Shown: piece after piece, positions 37,092 through 50,300 of the stretch
Layout of the letters: the number at the start of each line of letters is the position of its first letter
How positions within the stretch are numbered: the first letter of the stretch is position 1
From: Telopea speciosissima
Lineage: Eukaryota; Streptophyta; Magnoliopsida; Proteales; Proteaceae
Reading direction: 5' to 3'
Assembly (NCBI RefSeq): GCF_018873765.1
Contig: NC_057925.1
Span: 59,160,970-59,224,969, forward strand
Length of the DNA stretch: 64,000 bases
Made by a program: the position numbers and the translations under genes
Notes under the pieces: generated by a model
What the model saw: only the letters and a program-made list of their open reading frames with translations
Told to the model about the DNA's origin: nothing
The model's database searches: none

Positions 37092-38374
37092 CTTGTGTCT
37101 CCTCCGTTTAAACACAGAAACTCGTGAAAGTACCGTGCTACCTTGTGGAAAGGTAAAAATCTTGCCTAAGACGATGTTTGCGCTTGCACTCCCATTGGCC
37201 ACATCGTGCGTGCAAACTAGAGGTCTAGTCAACGATCTCTTTCCACTATTTTTATTAAGAATTCCTTTCAATTAATTTTTGAATTTATTGCTTAAAGTTG
37301 ATGGCACACGTATTATCATTTCCCATTGACAAGATCGATTGGATCAAAATCACTCTTAGCAAAAATGGAGTTTTAAACGCGTTCCCATTTTTTACTGTTT
37401 TAAACACGTTTTTCCGTATGTCTCTCAAACATACGGAAAAAAACAACACACAACAAGCATTCCCGTTTTAAACGCATTTAAAACACGTTTCCCTTTTTTT
37501 TTTACATTTTTTAAGACCTTGGACTTAAATGTCCATATTTCTCTCTCCTGAACTTTGATCGGCCTAATTCGTTCACCAACGTAAAGATGACTCGAAGGAC
37601 TGAATTTTTCATGATATCACCTTCAACTCAAGGACAATGCACGGATACCAAAATTAAATGCATGTATTTCCAATAAAAATTCCTCAATTTAAATGAGAAT
37701 AGTGCTCTTTTTTTGAAATATAAACGTTTAAAACCCGTACTGTCCTTTTTCTGTTTTTTACTGTTCTTTGCTTTTCTTATTGTTTTATTTGACCGTTTGT
37801 TTGTAATTTTTTACCGTTTAAAACTCGTACCGTAAGACTCCGTTCTCGATCATAAGAACTCTAGAAACGACACTCAAATTCAAAAACAAAGCAATTCTAA
37901 GGTTTTTAGGTGTAAATCGGTCGTATCGGATCAGTCATAAACTAGAACCTTGCCTGGATCAACTCGGACGGTTTGAATCGCCACTCACTAACAGAATAAT
38001 TTGGAACGATTACAAAAATTTCTGCTAGTTTTATCTAATTTCACTTGCCTTCCCTTTCTCCCTTGAGAAAGCCATGGCCGCCGTCCCCGAGATCCAAAAA
38101 AGGAGCGAAAAACTGGCAATTTGAATATCCTTGGCGGCAGCGAATGTACATGGCTTCCCTGCAAGCGTGACGAAGAGAAGTCTCGCCTATTGCTGTTATC
38201 GATCTCTTTTATATCTTATTGTTGCTGCAGTGCTGCTTAAGGCTCAAGTAAGTTGATCTCTTGTCCCCTTTCTCTTCCTTCAGACAATCATAAGTGCTTC
38301 ACTCGCTTAATTTTAAATTAGATGACCTACCGTGTTGCTTGAATTATAGGATTTTCTGTTTCTTCGATAAAAAA
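37092..38374. other. Intergenic and 5' leader of the CWC22 gene
   Basis: The part at about 37370-37860 is a repeat of GTTTTAAACACGTTT and GTTTAAAACYCGTAC motifs. From about 38040 composition changes and the likely CWC22 leader begins. A plausible 5'-UTR intron runs from the donor GTAAGT at 38248 to the acceptor TTATAG ending at 38349, leaving 25 bases before the ATG at 38375. Confidence 0.45.
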
Positions 38375-41300
38375 ATGGTTAATCAAGATAGGGAGGAAGG
38401 GAATAGGGTTGATCGTGACAGGAGTAAGAAGGATTACAGAAGCGAAAGGCGTGAGAAGAGTAGCGAACAGATTGAAGACGGTGAAATTAGGGAAAGTAGA
38501 GATAGACGGGCTAGAGGCGAAGATAAGGATACCAGGGTTAAGGATAGGGATAGGGAAGATAGTCGACGCCATGAACGTGAGGAGCATAGAGAATCTCGCC
38601 ACCGAGGTTATGACAAAGATATGAAGTCATCAGGGAGAGAGAGGGAGGGGAGATTGGAGGATGAGGGTAGGAGGCATACTGATCGTAGAAGTTCAAAAGC
38701 AGATGCTGAGGGGGGTGACCTGAATGAGAATGACCATGATATTGAAAATAGTCGACGCCATGAACGTGAGGAGCAGAGAGAATCTCGCCACCGAGGTTCT
38801 GACAAAGATATGAAGTCATCAGGGAGAGAGAGGGTGGGGAGATTGGAGGATAAGGGTAGGAGGCATACTGATAGTAGAAGTTCAAAAGCAGATGCTGAGG
38901 GGGGTGGCCTAAATGAGAATGGCCATAGACAGCGGCAGACTGAGAGTCGCAGGGACAAAGATAGAGACAGGGACGGGCGGTTTCATGAGGATTCAGACGT
39001 TGATGTTGGGAGAGAAAAAAAGAATTACAGGAACAGTGAAAGTAAATCTCATAGAAATTCAGACTCTAATGATAGGGGACGGCCCAAATTAGAAAAAGAA
39101 AGAGATGGAAGAGATGATGATAGGCATAACCGGATGCATAGAAGTGAACGTGAAAATGATTACAATGACCAGAATCATAGGAGACGAGAGGAATGGCGAG
39201 ATGATCACCGGCATGGTAGAGAGAAGAGTAGAAAGGAAATCGATGAGAAGGAAGGAGATGGTAAGAGACTGAAAGATTTAAAATCTCAGAAGCCATCAAC
39301 ATTACAAGATGGGAACCCGAATGGTGATACAGAAAACTTGGGGAGGAGTGGAGGAGTTTACATTCCTCCATTTAAGTTGGCTCAGATGATGAAAGAGGTC
39401 GAAGATAAAAGCAGCGTTGAATATCAACGAATGACATGGGATGCTCTTCGCAAGAGTATAAATGGACTTGTGAACAAGGTTAATGCGACTAACATTAAGA
39501 ATATCATCCCAGAGTTATTTGCTGAGAATCTTGTTCGGGGAAGAGGGCTCTTTTGCCGGTCATGTATGAAGTCACAGATGGCATCCCCAGGTTTTACAGA
39601 TGTTTTTGCAGCATTAGTTGCTGTTGTCAACACAAAGTTTCTTGAAGTGGGTGATCTTCTATTGAGAAGGATTGTTTTGCAGCTCAAAAGGGCATATAAG
39701 AGAAATGACAAGGTATACATTACCTTTCTTTATTGTTCTTTTTCTGTGTTCTTATTAGTAAGAGCATCAATGCACTGATTTTTCTCATGATCGTTCTCTT
39801 GATACATAGTTTTTCATGGACAGCCTCAATTGCTGGCCGCAGTTAAATTTATAGCTCATCTTGTGAATCAACAAGTGGCCCATGAGATTATTGCTTTGGA
39901 GTTGCTCACTCTGCTGCTGGAAAATCCTACTGATGACAGTGTTGAGGTAGCTGTTGGGTTTGTCACAGAATGCGGTTCATTACTTCAAGACCTTTCACCA
40001 CAGGGCCTCCATGGTGAGTGTGCTGGTCATTATAGTTAAATTTTAGTGGGATGGGAGCTCCATTTTGTCATGGTTATTGAACTTCCATATCATTCTTCTG
40101 TCAATACTTGCATATTTGCGATATTTAAATATCTAATATATTGAAATTGGCTGCAATCTTAAAATATATTTTTATTGCTTAGAATGTGACTTTTTTGTGT
40201 TTGTAAGAATCTTATTTTCAAAGATAATTTCTTGTTCATCTAGTGGAAAATTAGCCTTAAAGGAGAAGAACCACAGAAAGAATTAAAACAAGAGGATTCT
40301 GGGTGCTTCAGTAGCAAGTCGTCCAGAAAACTATTGTGAAAGGACTAATCTGAAAATGTGAAGGCAGATTGCTGGATATGAATGGAATCACTAATGGGGT
40401 TAAAGCATGCATGGCTGGCCATTTGTTTCATGTAAAAAGTTAAATGTCTAAGTCTGATGGCCTTGGAGATTGCCCTATCTCATTAGACAGACCTACCATC
40501 TCGCTTCTATGTCAAACACCTCATTCTGATGGAGTTCTTTGTCTTAGATTGGATTGGGGACTTCATACCATCATTAGGTGTGGCATTTCTGTTTTTTTAC
40601 TTGTTTTTCTCTGTGTTTGCTGCTTTTGGGTGGAGCTAGGCTCTTGGCTTTGTATTGTCTTTGTCTCTAGTGAAATTCCTATTTATCTAAAAAAAAAAGT
40701 GAAACTGCCGAGTAGAATTTGATGGTGGGGGGGGGGGGGGGCGCTTATAAAAACCTTCACACAAGATGGCACAATGTTGTTTTGATGAAGATACCCTTTT
40801 GCAGCTTTAGGGGCATGAAAGATGTTGCAAGTGCATAAATGACATTCTGTTCAGTATTATGTACATTCGATAACTAACTAGTGCATGAATAATGGACTTA
40901 TTAGAGGTATTATTCACTTTATTTTCTATGTGTTTTCCAATTCTATTCAATCGTCTTAAATGCTGAACTAGTCGTTGCCCAGGAAAAAAATCCATCACAA
41001 ACACCTCACTGCTGAATGTGATAAATTGATAAGTATTTTATGTGTAAGATAATAAATATTAGCATGATGGACTTCTTAAAGTTACCATAAGCTTCTTTTT
41101 GCTTGCATATTTTGATAATGCTATTGAATTTTGGTAAATCTGGACCTGTTCTCTGATCAGAAAGAAGCGAGATTCAACCCAATCATCTGACTGCTTGGTT
41201 TGACATGAGGGATTTCTTAAGATTTACCATAAACCTCTATTTGCCACTTATGTTAAAGATGCTGCTGATTTTAGGTTGAAGTGGAACTGGTTTTGGTCAG

Positions 41301-44300
41301 GAAAAAGAGATCCAACCCTAAAATCTAACTGTTTAGTCTGATTAATTATCAAGTACATAAAATATGCTTATAAATTTAATTGGTGTTATGGCAAGAGGAA
41401 TGGGTTGCATATGCTCATGTCACCATTGGTTGCAGTGTTCCTTCTATGTTAAAGCAAAATAACAACAACGACGATGACAAAGATACAACAACAACAACAA
41501 CTCAGCCTTATCCCAACTAAATGTGGTCGGCTGCATGGATCCTAGCGAACGCAAGATAAAGATTAAGGAAAAGAAAAGGGACACAACAACAACAACAACA
41601 ACTACAACAACAACAAATCAGTCTCATATACACTAACCGGGGTCAGCAACGCGGATCCTTTCCCTCCAATCAGCTCTATTCGATGTTATACTTGAAACAA
41701 GACCTAAACTATGCATGTCTTTCCTCACCGCTTCTCCTGGGGTCATTTTAGGCCTGCCCCTAGCTCTTTGAGAACCTTTAATCAGGATCAAGTCACTCCT
41801 CCGAACTGGAGCATCCGAAGGACTCCGTTGAACGTGACAATGCCACCTCAGATGACTTTCTCATAGCTTATCTTGAATTGGGGCTACTCCAGACCAACTC
41901 TAATATTATCATTCCTTATTTTATCCTTCCTGGTTGTGCCACTCATCCATCTCAACATCCTCATCTCCTTTACACTTAGCTTATCTACATGACGCTTCTT
42001 GAGAACCCAACACTTCGCGCCATACATCATAGCCGGTCTTATGACTGTCCTGTAAAATTTCCTTTAAGCTTTAAAGGAATCCGTGGATCACATAACATTC
42101 TAGATGCACCTCTCTACTTCATCCAACATACTCTAATCCTCCGTGAGGCATTATCTTCTATAGCACCTTCCTTACTACTGATTGATCCTAGATACCTGAA
42201 ATGGTCACTTTGCGGAATCTCCATCTCATCAACTTTTACCCGCTCATTATCCATCCCGGCGTTACTGAAGTTACAAACCATATATTCTGTCTTTGTTCTA
42301 CTTATCTTAAAATCTTTTGATTCCAAGGTTGATCTCCATAGCTGTAGTTCGGTATTAATTCCAGCCTTTGTCTCATCCACTAAAACAATGCCATCAGCAA
42401 AAAGCATACACCAAGGAACCTCACCTTGGATGTCTCTAGTTAACTTATCCATGATAAGCGCAAAAAGATAAGGGCTCAAGGTTGATCCTTGGTGTAACTC
42501 AATTATAATTGGGAATCCACTACCTTGACCCCTTACTGTTCTAACACTAGTCACCACACCATCATGCATATCTTTAATTAAGTCCTCATATTTACTTGAA
42601 ACATTTCTCATCTTTAGAACATGCCAGATTAAATCCCTAAGAACTCTGTCATAAGCTTTCTCTAGGTCAATAAAGGCCATATGAAGAGCCTTTTTTCTCT
42701 TTTTAAATATTTCCATTAGTCTCCCAAGTAGATAGATAGCTTCTGTTGTGGATCTTCCCAGCATAAAACCAAATTGGTTCTCCGAAATAGTGGTCTCTTT
42801 TCTCAAGTGTGTTTCAATAACCCTCTCCCATAATTTCATAGCATGACTCATTAGTTTTATGTCTCTGTAGTTGTTGCAACTTTGGATATCGCCTTTATTT
42901 TTATAAATCGGGACTACAAAGTTTCTCCTCCATTCATCCGGCATTCTCTCAGTGCATATAATCTTATTAAACAGTTTACTTAACCAAGATAAGCCATAGA
43001 TTCTTAGACTCTTCCATACTTCTATGAGGACCCCATCTGGTCCAGGAGCCTTGGCTATTTCCATCCTTCTTACTGCTTCTTTTACTTCATGTGGCAACAT
43101 AGCAGATCTCAATGGCTTTCATGGATACTTTCTAAGCAGTTTCCAATCAATTTTGTACAGGCTGTTGTTGTTCTCTAAGTAAATAGTTCAACGGGTGGCA
43201 GCCTGTAGAAAGAAACCAACTCCCACAGCACCACTCTGTTCACTTAAAGTGCCTAAGACAAAGAGGACCTCAATCTTCAAAAACAGGAGTAAAATGAAGA
43301 ATATCTTTGCTTGTAAAATAAAGAGGACACAATTAACCAATATTGAACTGTGATAATTAATTATATACACTTCTAAGAGGAAAATTCATATTGCGTGGGA
43401 CATGTTGAGCCATGCAAATCTGGGGGAAAACAATAGACAATCATAGCAGGTTTTTACTGGGGATCCCATGTCTTAAAATCTTCGACTCTACTGCTTTATT
43501 CTGATCCCCGGTTCTGTCTCTGTCAGTGAGATTGGCAAAGAATTCACCTCCCAGTTGAATGTCCTGTTTTAAGAATGGGATTCCAAACCTTAGTACCTGA
43601 AACCAGCTCCGCAAATCCACAATAGGGAGAGGTACTGTTGCCTGTTGGGAAACATTTGGCTAAAAAGGGCTATTTGCTGCATGATAAATCCTCTCAAAAC
43701 AAGTTCTGATTCCCATTACCCACATCACATGGATGCACTTAGAAGAAGCTTTGTGCTTCTTCATAAATTCCTTCCAAAAGCTGCTATCATGAAAAAGATG
43801 AACCAGATTGTTGCGCTATGTTTTTTCATACACCACGCTTGGCTTCGATTACTTGTTTCAACTCTTGAAAGTCGGATCCTCTTGACACAAACTGCTATAA
43901 ATACTTTATCCACATTATATGTAAGCCTCGTAATATGAGCTGGTCTCATGTTTGGACATGTTTGGTCATTGATATTGACACATCACAACAATTTGCATAT
44001 ATATTTTTACATAGGTGTACTCATGATAGGAAGTGCAAAATTCTTTTTAAGCTATACAACCCCTAAAATAATAAATAAACAATGTCGTTGTGCACGCGCA
44101 AAAGAGAGAGAGAGCATTATATTAAATCAGATACAAGAATATAAGTAATGATGAATCATGGAGGAAAAAATGGAATTGGTTATAAGAATATAAATTTCTT
44201 AGGTTAGGTTCAAGAACACAGAAAGAACAGGCTATGTATCAAATCTCAAGAATCTAGTTTCATCTAATCAGTAATTGATAAAATCACTGACAAAATGGCG

Positions 44301-47300
44301 AATTGTAGCAAACTCATTTGAGGAAGGTCAAAACAGAACTTTTTAATCCAATAGTCTGACCCTTACTTGAAGAAGAATGCATAACCAACAAATATTAATC
44401 ACTGGTAGTAACATTGAAAAGCTTTAGAGCAGCAATTCAAATCTGAAATCATGTAGCAGTGGCCTAGTTTCTTCAGTATCCACAAGTCTATAGTTTCTTG
44501 TTTATTCTGTAATTTCCCAATCTTTATGAGAACTGCATCTAACATCTAGCATTCGTTACGAGGTGTACCTTTTTCCTGTAGAAAGCCTTTGGTTTTAGTT
44601 TTTATTTGTATCCCTGGCTATTTTACGAAGTTACTAAGATAATCAAATTTTCAAGCTAAGCTAGTGCATGCAAGATAATCCAAACATTTATGGTGCTTGC
44701 AGTGCTCTTTGTCACTGATTGCGAATCAAGGTTTTAGGTCTCGGTTTCGCCACTGGTTTCACCAGGCCACGAAACCGTGATCTCGGCGAGATCATTTATT
44801 TTTTTTTTTTCTGAACTCAATGGTAGGTTTCGGTGGCCATTTGGCCAAGATAGGGGCTGAAACTTGACATTCCCCCTATTTTAGGCCTTCTAAACACAGT
44901 GGAACCATTAGTTTTTACATTCAAACCCAAAATGGTACTTTGATTACGGACCCTAAGTTGGTAGTCTACGGCGTGTGTGAGGTCTACCCTAGGCTATTCC
45001 ACACAATATTTAGAACTCATATAATTAAAGTAGAAGTGCAAAACAACTTAAATAAGCATTAGGAACTAAATACATCAAACCATAAACCATTTAACCATTA
45101 CATACTACATAGTCACAATGTCACATAGATTAAATAAATACAAGCTAGTACTGAAATGAGTGTCGGGCCGGATCATCATAATGACCACGTAGTTGTTGTT
45201 AGTGTCGAATCAAGCACTGCTCTGATTGCGCCACAAAGGCTGGCCATGACATATGTTGGTGGAAGTAATGCCAACATATAATAAATTCATTGTCAATAAA
45301 CAAGTTTAGATCATGTTTCTATGAAAAATATAGTTTTTGAGATGAATAGTTACCTTAGGTTCTTCAGATGCAGCTTGGAGGAGATTAACAGCTTCAGTCT
45401 TCAATGAATCAAGCTTTGATGAGGTGTTGGAGATGTGATTTGCCAAAAGAAATGAAAAAAAATACCCAAAGATGGAGTTTCCCCCTTCACAGAGGCGAGA
45501 CAAGCGAGAGAGAGTTGAGATCTCTTCGAGTTATGGTATTTTATGAGCTTTATAAAGGTCTTGGTTCGATTGAGTCGAACCGAAACGAGAAATACCAGGA
45601 TCTTGGTCGAGATAGGGTATTAATTCTATATCGCTTGTAATCTTAATTCGAGATGCTACGAAACCGAGATAAAAGCGAGATCTCGGCGAGTTCTTGAACT
45701 ATGCTGCGAATTATGCTGTCTTCTGATTTTAATAGTTTTTTTTTATGCTTAAATATTTTAATACTGATTATTTCACTCAGTGGAAATGTTGATACAAGAT
45801 AAGAAAAATCCACATTGATCTTTTATCACCATATATTATGGTGTTTCATAACATGTATAGGTATCTTTGAGCGGTTTCGTGGAATACTTCATGAAGGAGA
45901 AATTGACAAGAGGGTCCAGTTCTTGATTGAAGGCCTTTTTGCGATAAGAAAAGCCAAATTTCAGGTATAATCTTGCTATACTTTCTGGTTTCAATACGAA
46001 GTATGGTTTTGAGATGAGGAACAAACTGAAACTGTTAAATGTGGATTTGGTACATTTGCAGGGATACCCAGCTGTCCGCCCAGAACTGGACCTTGTGGAG
46101 CAAGAATATCAATTAACCCATGAGTTATCCCTTGATGATGAGATCGGTCAAGAGATTGCTCTAGGTATATTTTGGAAATAAAACATCTGTTGATTTAATA
46201 AATTGCCCTACTTTTGATTATATTTGTTGAAGTTTGCTTTGTTTGATATGTCTTTATAAATTCAGATATTTTTAAGCCGGATCCAAATTTTCTGGAGAAT
46301 GAGAGTCGCTATGAGGAGTTAAAGAAAAGTATACTTGGGGATGAGTCTTCAGACGATGAAGATGGCTCTGATGCAGGCACAGATGATGAGGATGATGAGG
46401 AATCTGAAGAAGAGCAAGATGAGGAAATGGAGATAAATGATGAAACAGAGACGAATCTTGTGAATCTGCGGAGGACAATTTATCTGACAATCATGTCGAG
46501 TGTCGATTTCGAGGAGGCTGGTCATAAGTTGTTAAAAATCAAACTAGATCCAGGTCAGGAGGTAAGATGTACATGCTCTGTCTAGTAACTTGCAATATAA
46601 ATTGAAGGTACAAACTAACTAAAAAAGTCCCACTATTTCGTCTGTCATAAATTGCCATTACACTCATGATGTGCATAGGATTGAATTGTTTTGGCATCAT
46701 TTGTGCTGCTTATCAAAATAAATTCAAGATCTTGAAATTTCAAATTTTTATCAAAATATGGAATATATTAATTTGTGTTGTTTACTGATTTTTAGTTACT
46801 TGTATTAGTTGCTTTAGAGTTCCATTTAGATAGAACTCTATCTTATCTTCTTTAAGTGTTTTATGTAGCTAGAATACCTTTTCTATCTCTTCCATGACTT
46901 GACGAGTTTTGCTTTCTTTTCTTTCTTTAGTTTTCCCACTTAGGACATGTTAAATATTAGTACTGAGTGGTACATTGGAGTGTAACTCGATAGGGGATTT
47001 CTCCTCTATCGAGATTTGAGTCTGCTAGGGTTTTGGAGTCCTAGTTTACTTAAGTCAGTCTATATTGTAATTTAGTCCTAAAATTGTATTTAGACTTTAT
47101 TTTAGATTCCTATTACGAATTGGAGTCTTGAGTTATGTAATCTGTTGGATATAAATAAGACATTGGGGAGGGGGGACTGCTAAGTAAGGGTGTCAAAAGC
47201 AAACCGAAACCGAACCGTTTAATAAATGGTTGGGTTATGGTTTCAAAATTGATACCGTTTAGTTAAACAATTTGAACCGAACTGAATGTTTAACGAAATA

Positions 47301-50300
47301 AACCGTTTAACACTCTTAAATGTACATTTATCAAATAGAAATCGTTTAACTTACTGAAACGAACCGTTTAAAGCCGAAACCGTGAAACCGTTTAATAAAT
47401 GGTTCGGTTATGGTTTTTTAAAATTGAGACCGTTTACTTAAACGGTTTGAACCGAACCAAACCGAACCGTTTAACCGAAACCGGACCGTTTAACACTCTT
47501 ATTGCTAAGTATCGATCTAAGCTCTCTAGACAGTCCTCCTTTCCACCATTCTCTTCTCTTCTTCTTCTGATTCTTGTTTATATTATATTTTGTTACATAC
47601 TTACATGGTATCAAAGCGATGAAGAAGGAGAAGAAAAAAAAGGTGTTCTATGTTTGATTACTGCTGGAGTGGAAAAAAAAATTATTATGCTTACCTGCTG
47701 AGGTTCTAGTGTTCTGTGTTTGATTACTGCCTTTTACTGGTTGCGTGAGATCATGGTTTGCTGAGGTTGAACCACTACCTCTCTCGGCTGTATGCTTTTC
47801 CTCTTTCCTCTGTCGAATCATACTCCCAGGTTTGATTCCCCTTATTTCTGGTCAGTCTTCACCCTCCTTTCCCTGATTATTTGGTTGATTTGTTTTTTTG
47901 CTAATGAGTAAATCCCTGTTACCATTACTGTTGGGTCTGCAACGATACACTTGCAGAACCTTTAAACCAGCCCCATCGAGCCTGAGTTTCTGGGCATAAC
48001 TTGTCCTTCCTTGGGCGATTGATACCCCAGAATTTTATCTTCCAAGGACCCCTCTGTTGGGAGATATAGACGTGACTGTAAACCTGGATTTGAAGTTAAC
48101 GCCTTCTCTGGTCTCAGCAATTTATCTTTAAAATTTAGCTGACTGAAACGACTTCAGCAATTTATTTTTAAATTCTAGCTGACTGAAACGAGTGATTGAT
48201 GGTTGAATCTCAGAGGGTTGTGGATTAGAAACCTAAATCTAAATTTTCACTTCGATTGAAGCCCATCTGGAAGAGTTATTCTGATCGACAGTGAACCAGG
48301 TTTCCGCTGGTTTGTGGTGTTGGAAGGTAGGGGACGACACCTCTCTCCCTCTTATTCGGTTAATTATTTTATCTTTTAAAATTTAAATTCCTATATTGCC
48401 CCTCACTTTCTCTTTATTTCACAAATATCCTTTAATTATTTTTACTTCCAAGTCTGCCCTCATTCAATAGTTATAATTCCTCTTTGTCCATTCCTCTATT
48501 TAACTACCAAATTGATCCATTGGCAATTCTGGTTTATTACCAGATTGCCACCCTTCCTTGTACCTTGGATATATTTACAAGATAGCCATTATTTACCAGA
48601 TTCACCCTGTTACCTATCAAGTACCCCCTTGGACATTCTGGTTAATTACAATACTGCTATTAACCCTTGTTATTGCCTATTGTGTACTTGGGTGGGTCCA
48701 CAACGAACCCAATTGAGTATTTTGACCTGATTTTCGCATCACTTGGAGATTGCATGAAGTAATTACAGAATTGCCACTGAGCTTATATATCTGCCATATT
48801 ATTGATATGGGGACCCTTGATCACATCAATTTGGGATTTACAATTTTTGGATGATTGGTACTTGCATTGAAATTATTTACACTACTATGAAGGGAGATTG
48901 AAGATTTTTCTGAGATCATTTACAACTGCTCTTGATTATGGGATTTATTTGTGATGCTCATCCTTTGAGATGTTGATTATTGGTGGTCGTTATTTGTCCA
49001 TGTGTAATGCTACACGTGAGGGGGAGATTGAAGATTATTATTCTCTTAGTTGTTCAAGTCATCAACTCAAGACTATTTTTATCTAAAGATTATTACTATT
49101 TATTGGTTCGTGTCCACCTCAGCAACAATTTTATTTCTGAAGATAACATAGTTATCAAGGCGTCGCCATGCCTTGGACGCCTTGGGCACCGTGGTGGGCA
49201 CCTTACCGCCATGGCAGTGTTGCCTTGATTTTTTGCCCCTCTAAAACGCCATGGTCGCCTTCCCACCTTGATAACTATGGAAGATAATTTTCAGCAACAA
49301 TCCATAAATACTTAGTCTACAACAACCTGATGTTGTCTAGTCTGCAGTAACCTATACTTTCTATCTTGTTCGCAGTAACCTATACTGCCTATTTGGTCCA
49401 CAGTAACCTATACTATTTATCGGTTCTATAGCAACCTGATGTTGTCTGGTCCGCAGTAACCTATACTGCCTATTTATCATTGGAGTTTCTATTTGAGACC
49501 TCTGTTTGGGGCTCAATATCAGCCTTTGTTTGAGCAGAATACTACTTACTACCTGCCTTCTTTGAGAGGGCTTTTGATGTAGCCGTTGGATGCTACACTT
49601 TTTATCTTTCTTTGGGAATATGACTACCTACTACTGGCCTTCTTTGTGAAATGCTTTTGATATTGTTGTTGTTGTTGATATGATATTGTGGATTGCGGTT
49701 AGTGTTCACTACCACCTATTTTGCTTGTTGCTGATTGGATTTGTTCGACACAATGGTTATTTTCTATTGATGTTGTTGATGATTTGTGTGCTTGAATTGA
49801 TATTGCTATCTCAATGATGCTTGTCTCTCTCTCCGTGCTCATTGGCATCTACAACGGCTATTCAAGACTGGTGCTGCTTTTAATATCTACTTTTATTGAT
49901 CCAAGTTGGAGCCTTCTTTTGATATATGTATACTCCAGCTTGAAGGGGAGTGTTAAATATTAGTACCAAGTGGTACATTGGAGTGTAACTCGATAGGGGA
50001 TTTCTCCTCTATCGAGATTTGAGTCTGTTAGGGGAGTGCTAGTTTATTTATGTCGGTCTTTAGATTAGTTTCTAATTTAGTCCTAAAGTTGTATTTAGAC
50101 TTTATCTTAGATTCCCATTACGAAAATAGGAGTCTTGAGTTATGTAATCTGTTGGATAAAAATTAGTCATTTGGGGGGGGGGGGGGACTGCTGAGAATCA
50201 ATCTAAGCTCTCTAGACAGCCCCCTTTCCACCATTCTCTTCTCTTTTTCTTGAATCTTGAGTTATGTTTCTAGTTAGAGTGAGTCTCTAAAAGTCATCTC

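Larger units (their letters stand above)
40014..45860 (+). other. CWC22 intron 2 (5.85 kb), transposon-filled
   Basis: The donor GGTGAGT follows the codon fragment CATG at 40013, and the acceptor ATGTATAG ends at 45860. It holds an antisense RTE LINE (41486-43112), a hAT element (44727-45703), a possible LINE 3' end ending in an A run near 40690-40699, and a poly-G tract (40727-40741). Stretches at 43200-44720 show no recognisable gene. Confidence 0.8.
46948..50255 (+). mobile_element. Non-autonomous LTR retrotransposon with nested insertions
   Basis: The 5' LTR starts TGTTAAATATTAGTACTGAGTGG at 46948 and ends ..CATACTTACA at 47605. It is followed directly by TGGTATCAAAGCG (47606-47618), a one-mismatch form of the initiator tRNA-Met primer site TGGTATCAGAGC. 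The 3' LTR begins at 49951 with the same sequence, after the purine tract GAAGGGGAG. Without its nested MITE the 5' LTR is about 333 bp. The last 60-80 bases of the 3' LTR are not matched, so it is truncated near 50255. The 2.3-kb interior has no gag or pol frame. Tandem motifs AGTAACCTATACT lie at 49345-49470, and an imperfect 41-bp direct repeat is at about 48114-48198. Confidence 0.8.

Noticed and set aside
38327-39371. Long minus-strand and alternate-frame ORFs opposite CWC22 exon 1
   Set aside because: They are shadows created by the Arg/Asp/Glu-rich codon bias and the tandem repeat of the real exon.
40440-40700. Possible LINE 3' end with A run in CWC22 intron 2
   Set aside because: Only the A run and a T-rich lead-in suggest it; the open frame shows no RNase H or other LINE motif, so it is mentioned in the intron entry only.
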